64,000 nt of DNA, taken from NCBI GenBank assembly GCA_036785705.1, contig JAWUZG010000029.1, positions 12,105,501-12,169,500 on the forward strand, read 5' to 3'. Within the stretch, counting starts at the first letter, position 1. Every line of letters begins with the position of its first letter. This document shows positions 62,201 through 64,000 of the stretch, in pieces. This stretch comes from Acanthornis magna (Eukaryota; Chordata; Aves; Passeriformes; Acanthizidae). Position numbers and translations under genes: made by a program. Below the pieces are notes generated by a model, which did not search any database, was not told the origin of the DNA, and worked only from the letters and a program-made list of their open reading frames with translations.

Positions 62201-64000
62201 GTACTGAGTAGAGGTGCAGAGAGCTTGACATTGTAGGCACAGATCAGAGACCATTAGGGTTACTTATGTGAAACAGTGAACTTCTTACTCATGATAAATA
62301 CTAGGTTTAATGAACTCCTAATCTCCCATTAAATACACTAACTCCAGTACTGGAAGGTCAAAGGTTTTCTGGATCTTGTTTTTAATTTTTATATTTATCT
62401 GCAATGTTACTCTCTCTCAGGAAAGCCGGCAGTCTGTTCCTTCTCCTCTGAGCATATATGTCATCTACTAAAACTTGAATAAGAGGGAAGGTGGAGGTTA
62501 CCTCAGCTTTGTTAGTTACTAAGGAGGAAATATGAATGGCCTGATCTTTTCTCCTCTTTGTGAGCTTGTCGGTGTACTAGGGATGAGGAGTGTCAAAGTA
62601 CCCTACTGTCCAGGAAGGGAAGGATTGACCACTGGGTCACAGTGTTCCTGTCTGATGTCATCTCCAAGACACAAGGACAAGAAGAAAATCCTCTTGTTAA
62701 CCCAGACATACAAAGGAAGCCATTACTACAGAAATCAGAATTACTATAGTGTTTGCTAAGATGAGTGCCTGGGCAAATACTCATTGAAGACATTCTGTTC
62801 AATGCCTTTTTAACAGCTACAGTAGCACAAGATTAAAAGATTTATAGTTAAATATTCCACTCTTTCCTGATTCAGAAGTTTTTTAAGTGAAGAGGATATG
62901 TTGCATTCTAGCTTCCATGTTACTAAAACACTACACCAACCTTCCTCTTAAGTTTTACCTCCTCTACTCTGCAAGTCCACCTCTGTAAAGCAGTTACCAT
63001 ATGCTCAACTCACAGCTTGCACTTGAGCTTTCTCTATTTACACAAAATCTAAACATATACTTAAATGCTTTGCTGAAGAAGAGATGAATTTTCAAGCTGA
63101 GAACATTTTGGAACCAAAGTCAAAGAATTAAGAAGTCCAGAACCTGAATTTGGGGACGTACAAAAGTAGAATGGCATGCCTTTTACACTGTCTTGTGAGT
63201 CCTTGCTGGGATGAATGTGTGCTTGAGAGGACCAAAAAGAAATGGTAAAATGTCTTCTTGTTGCCCAAAGGTATTTAAAACAGTTGAGCAAGGGGAATAT
63301 AATCAGCATTAAAGTACTCTTCATAAATAATGGACAGTCTAGCAGCTTTTATCTAGTCTGCACTTTAAGAAAGTTTCTACTGCTGAATATTTCATGAGCA
63401 AAAGGTCATTTATTGTGGCTTTTAAATTATACAATTCAGAAACTGTTAAGAAAAAAGTTCTATGTTGCAATGCAATAATGCTGAGTTTCGAGTATCTGGA
63501 GAAATATGGGCAGCCTTAAATACATATTTTGAAACCTACCACATACAACCTAACGGGGACATCCTTGCCCTGAACTATAACTACTGATTTTTAAGATGTC
63601 CTATCCCATTCAGCAATAATGTATTTAATCTCAAGTGAAGAATAAACCTGAACGTACATTCTCCTGAGATTTCAGTTCTAGTTTACATTTCTTATCAAAA
63701 TGTACTGCTGATCATGGGTCATTTAAGATGTGCATCTGTGACAGCCATTTTCAAGAAATCTATTTTATGCACATTATTTTAAAGACGTATTTTATTGCAG
63801 CCTTCTAAAATTACAATTAGACTTCCACATAAACAAAACCATTAAGGAAGCACAGTGATGAACAGGTGAATTGTCAAGATGAGTTGGAAGTAACCTTAGC
63901 TCTGTCCCCTGTGAATATAAGGTCATGACACAGTCCTATTGCTGCATCCAGAGACAGATGTTCTGTGGGTGCAGATCAGCATGACTTTACAGAACTCAGT
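59256..64000. other. AT-rich intronic sequence without a recognised gene
   Basis: No exon, RNA gene or repeat family was recognised except a short tandem duplication at 60850 and a C8 run near 60641-60650. Confidence 0.5.
60850..60875 (+). repeat. Perfect 13-bp tandem duplication
   Basis: GTTCATAATGAAA is present twice in direct succession (60850-60862 and 60863-60875). Identity of the two units suggests a recent slippage event. Confidence 0.9.

Larger units (their letters stand above)
23190..64000 (-). other. ELMO1: ELMO1 intron upstream of the recognised exon (partial, at least 40.8 kb)
   Basis: Inferred from the minus-strand exon ending at 23189. I looked for the preceding coding segment (human motifs such as KHECPFGRSSIELTKMLC) and did not see it on the minus strand, so the intron probably runs beyond the window end. 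Long introns are normal for ELMO1, which spans several hundred kilobases in mammals. The sequence is AT-rich with scattered CR1 fragments, simple repeats and isolated transcription-factor-like motifs, listed separately. Open frames of up to 158 codons here (for example 35254-35730 on +) show no recognisable family, splice context or conserved motif. A short unrecognised exon cannot be excluded. Confidence 0.8.

Noticed and set aside
1..64000. CRISPR arrays, tRNA or rRNA genes, bacterial operons
   Set aside because: No spaced direct-repeat array, no cloverleaf with A and B boxes and no rRNA sequence was recognised. The sequence is vertebrate intronic DNA.

Overview
This is vertebrate nuclear DNA, almost certainly from a bird. 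Several relics of the avian retrotransposon CR1 are present. They carry the typical octamer-type 3' end, which reads on the + strand as tcatagaatcat followed by ggaatgg. Exons are sparse in long AT-rich introns, and there is one isolated CpG island. I see no bacterial, organellar or viral gene layout. Nearly all open frames longer than 60 codons look like chance frames in intronic DNA.

The only confidently coding segment is one 137-bp exon on the minus strand (23189 down to 23053). Its 45 complete codons read [14 protein letters not shown]... to ...SEDFNK. I recognise this as part of the ELMO domain of ELMO1 (engulfment and cell motility 1), about residues 435-479, and it is distinct from the paralogue ELMO2. 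The exon begins in phase 1 after a good polypyrimidine tract and tag acceptor. It ends in phase 0 at what appears to be a GC donor (AAG|GCAAGA) rather than GT. The rest of the window is best read as the two large ELMO1 introns on either side of it.

At the low-coordinate end, in the intron downstream of that exon, lies a CpG island (about 525-1030) with CCAAT boxes, a TATA-like element and a near-perfect minus-strand donor (CT|GTAAGTAA, exon end at 453). Mammalian ELMO1 has a short isoform that starts at Met481, two codons after the exon seen here. The island is therefore well placed to be the internal promoter and non-coding first exon of that C-terminal isoform. The frame that would enter the next exon is closed by an in-frame TGA at 491-489 and has no ATG after it, which fits translation starting inside the next exon.

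Region by region: 1-1100 holds the internal promoter and first exon; 1332-1768 a CR1 copy; 7760-7910 a motif cluster with doubled TATAAATA; 9268-9310 a T43 run; 11413-11830 an old CR1; 14331-14420 a polypyrimidine tract; 16660-16790 a nested AT-rich inverted repeat with a T-box-like site; 17487-17503 a CTCF-like site; 18274-18300 a perfect 27-bp palindrome; 23053-23189 the ELMO1 exon; 23190-64000 a long intron with POU-type motifs (26787, 32203), CR1 ends (30021, 59062), a 12-bp inverted repeat (38885-38926), a CArG box (52550) and simple repeats. No clearly new biological system is visible. The most informative points are the putative GC-AG intron and the internal promoter.
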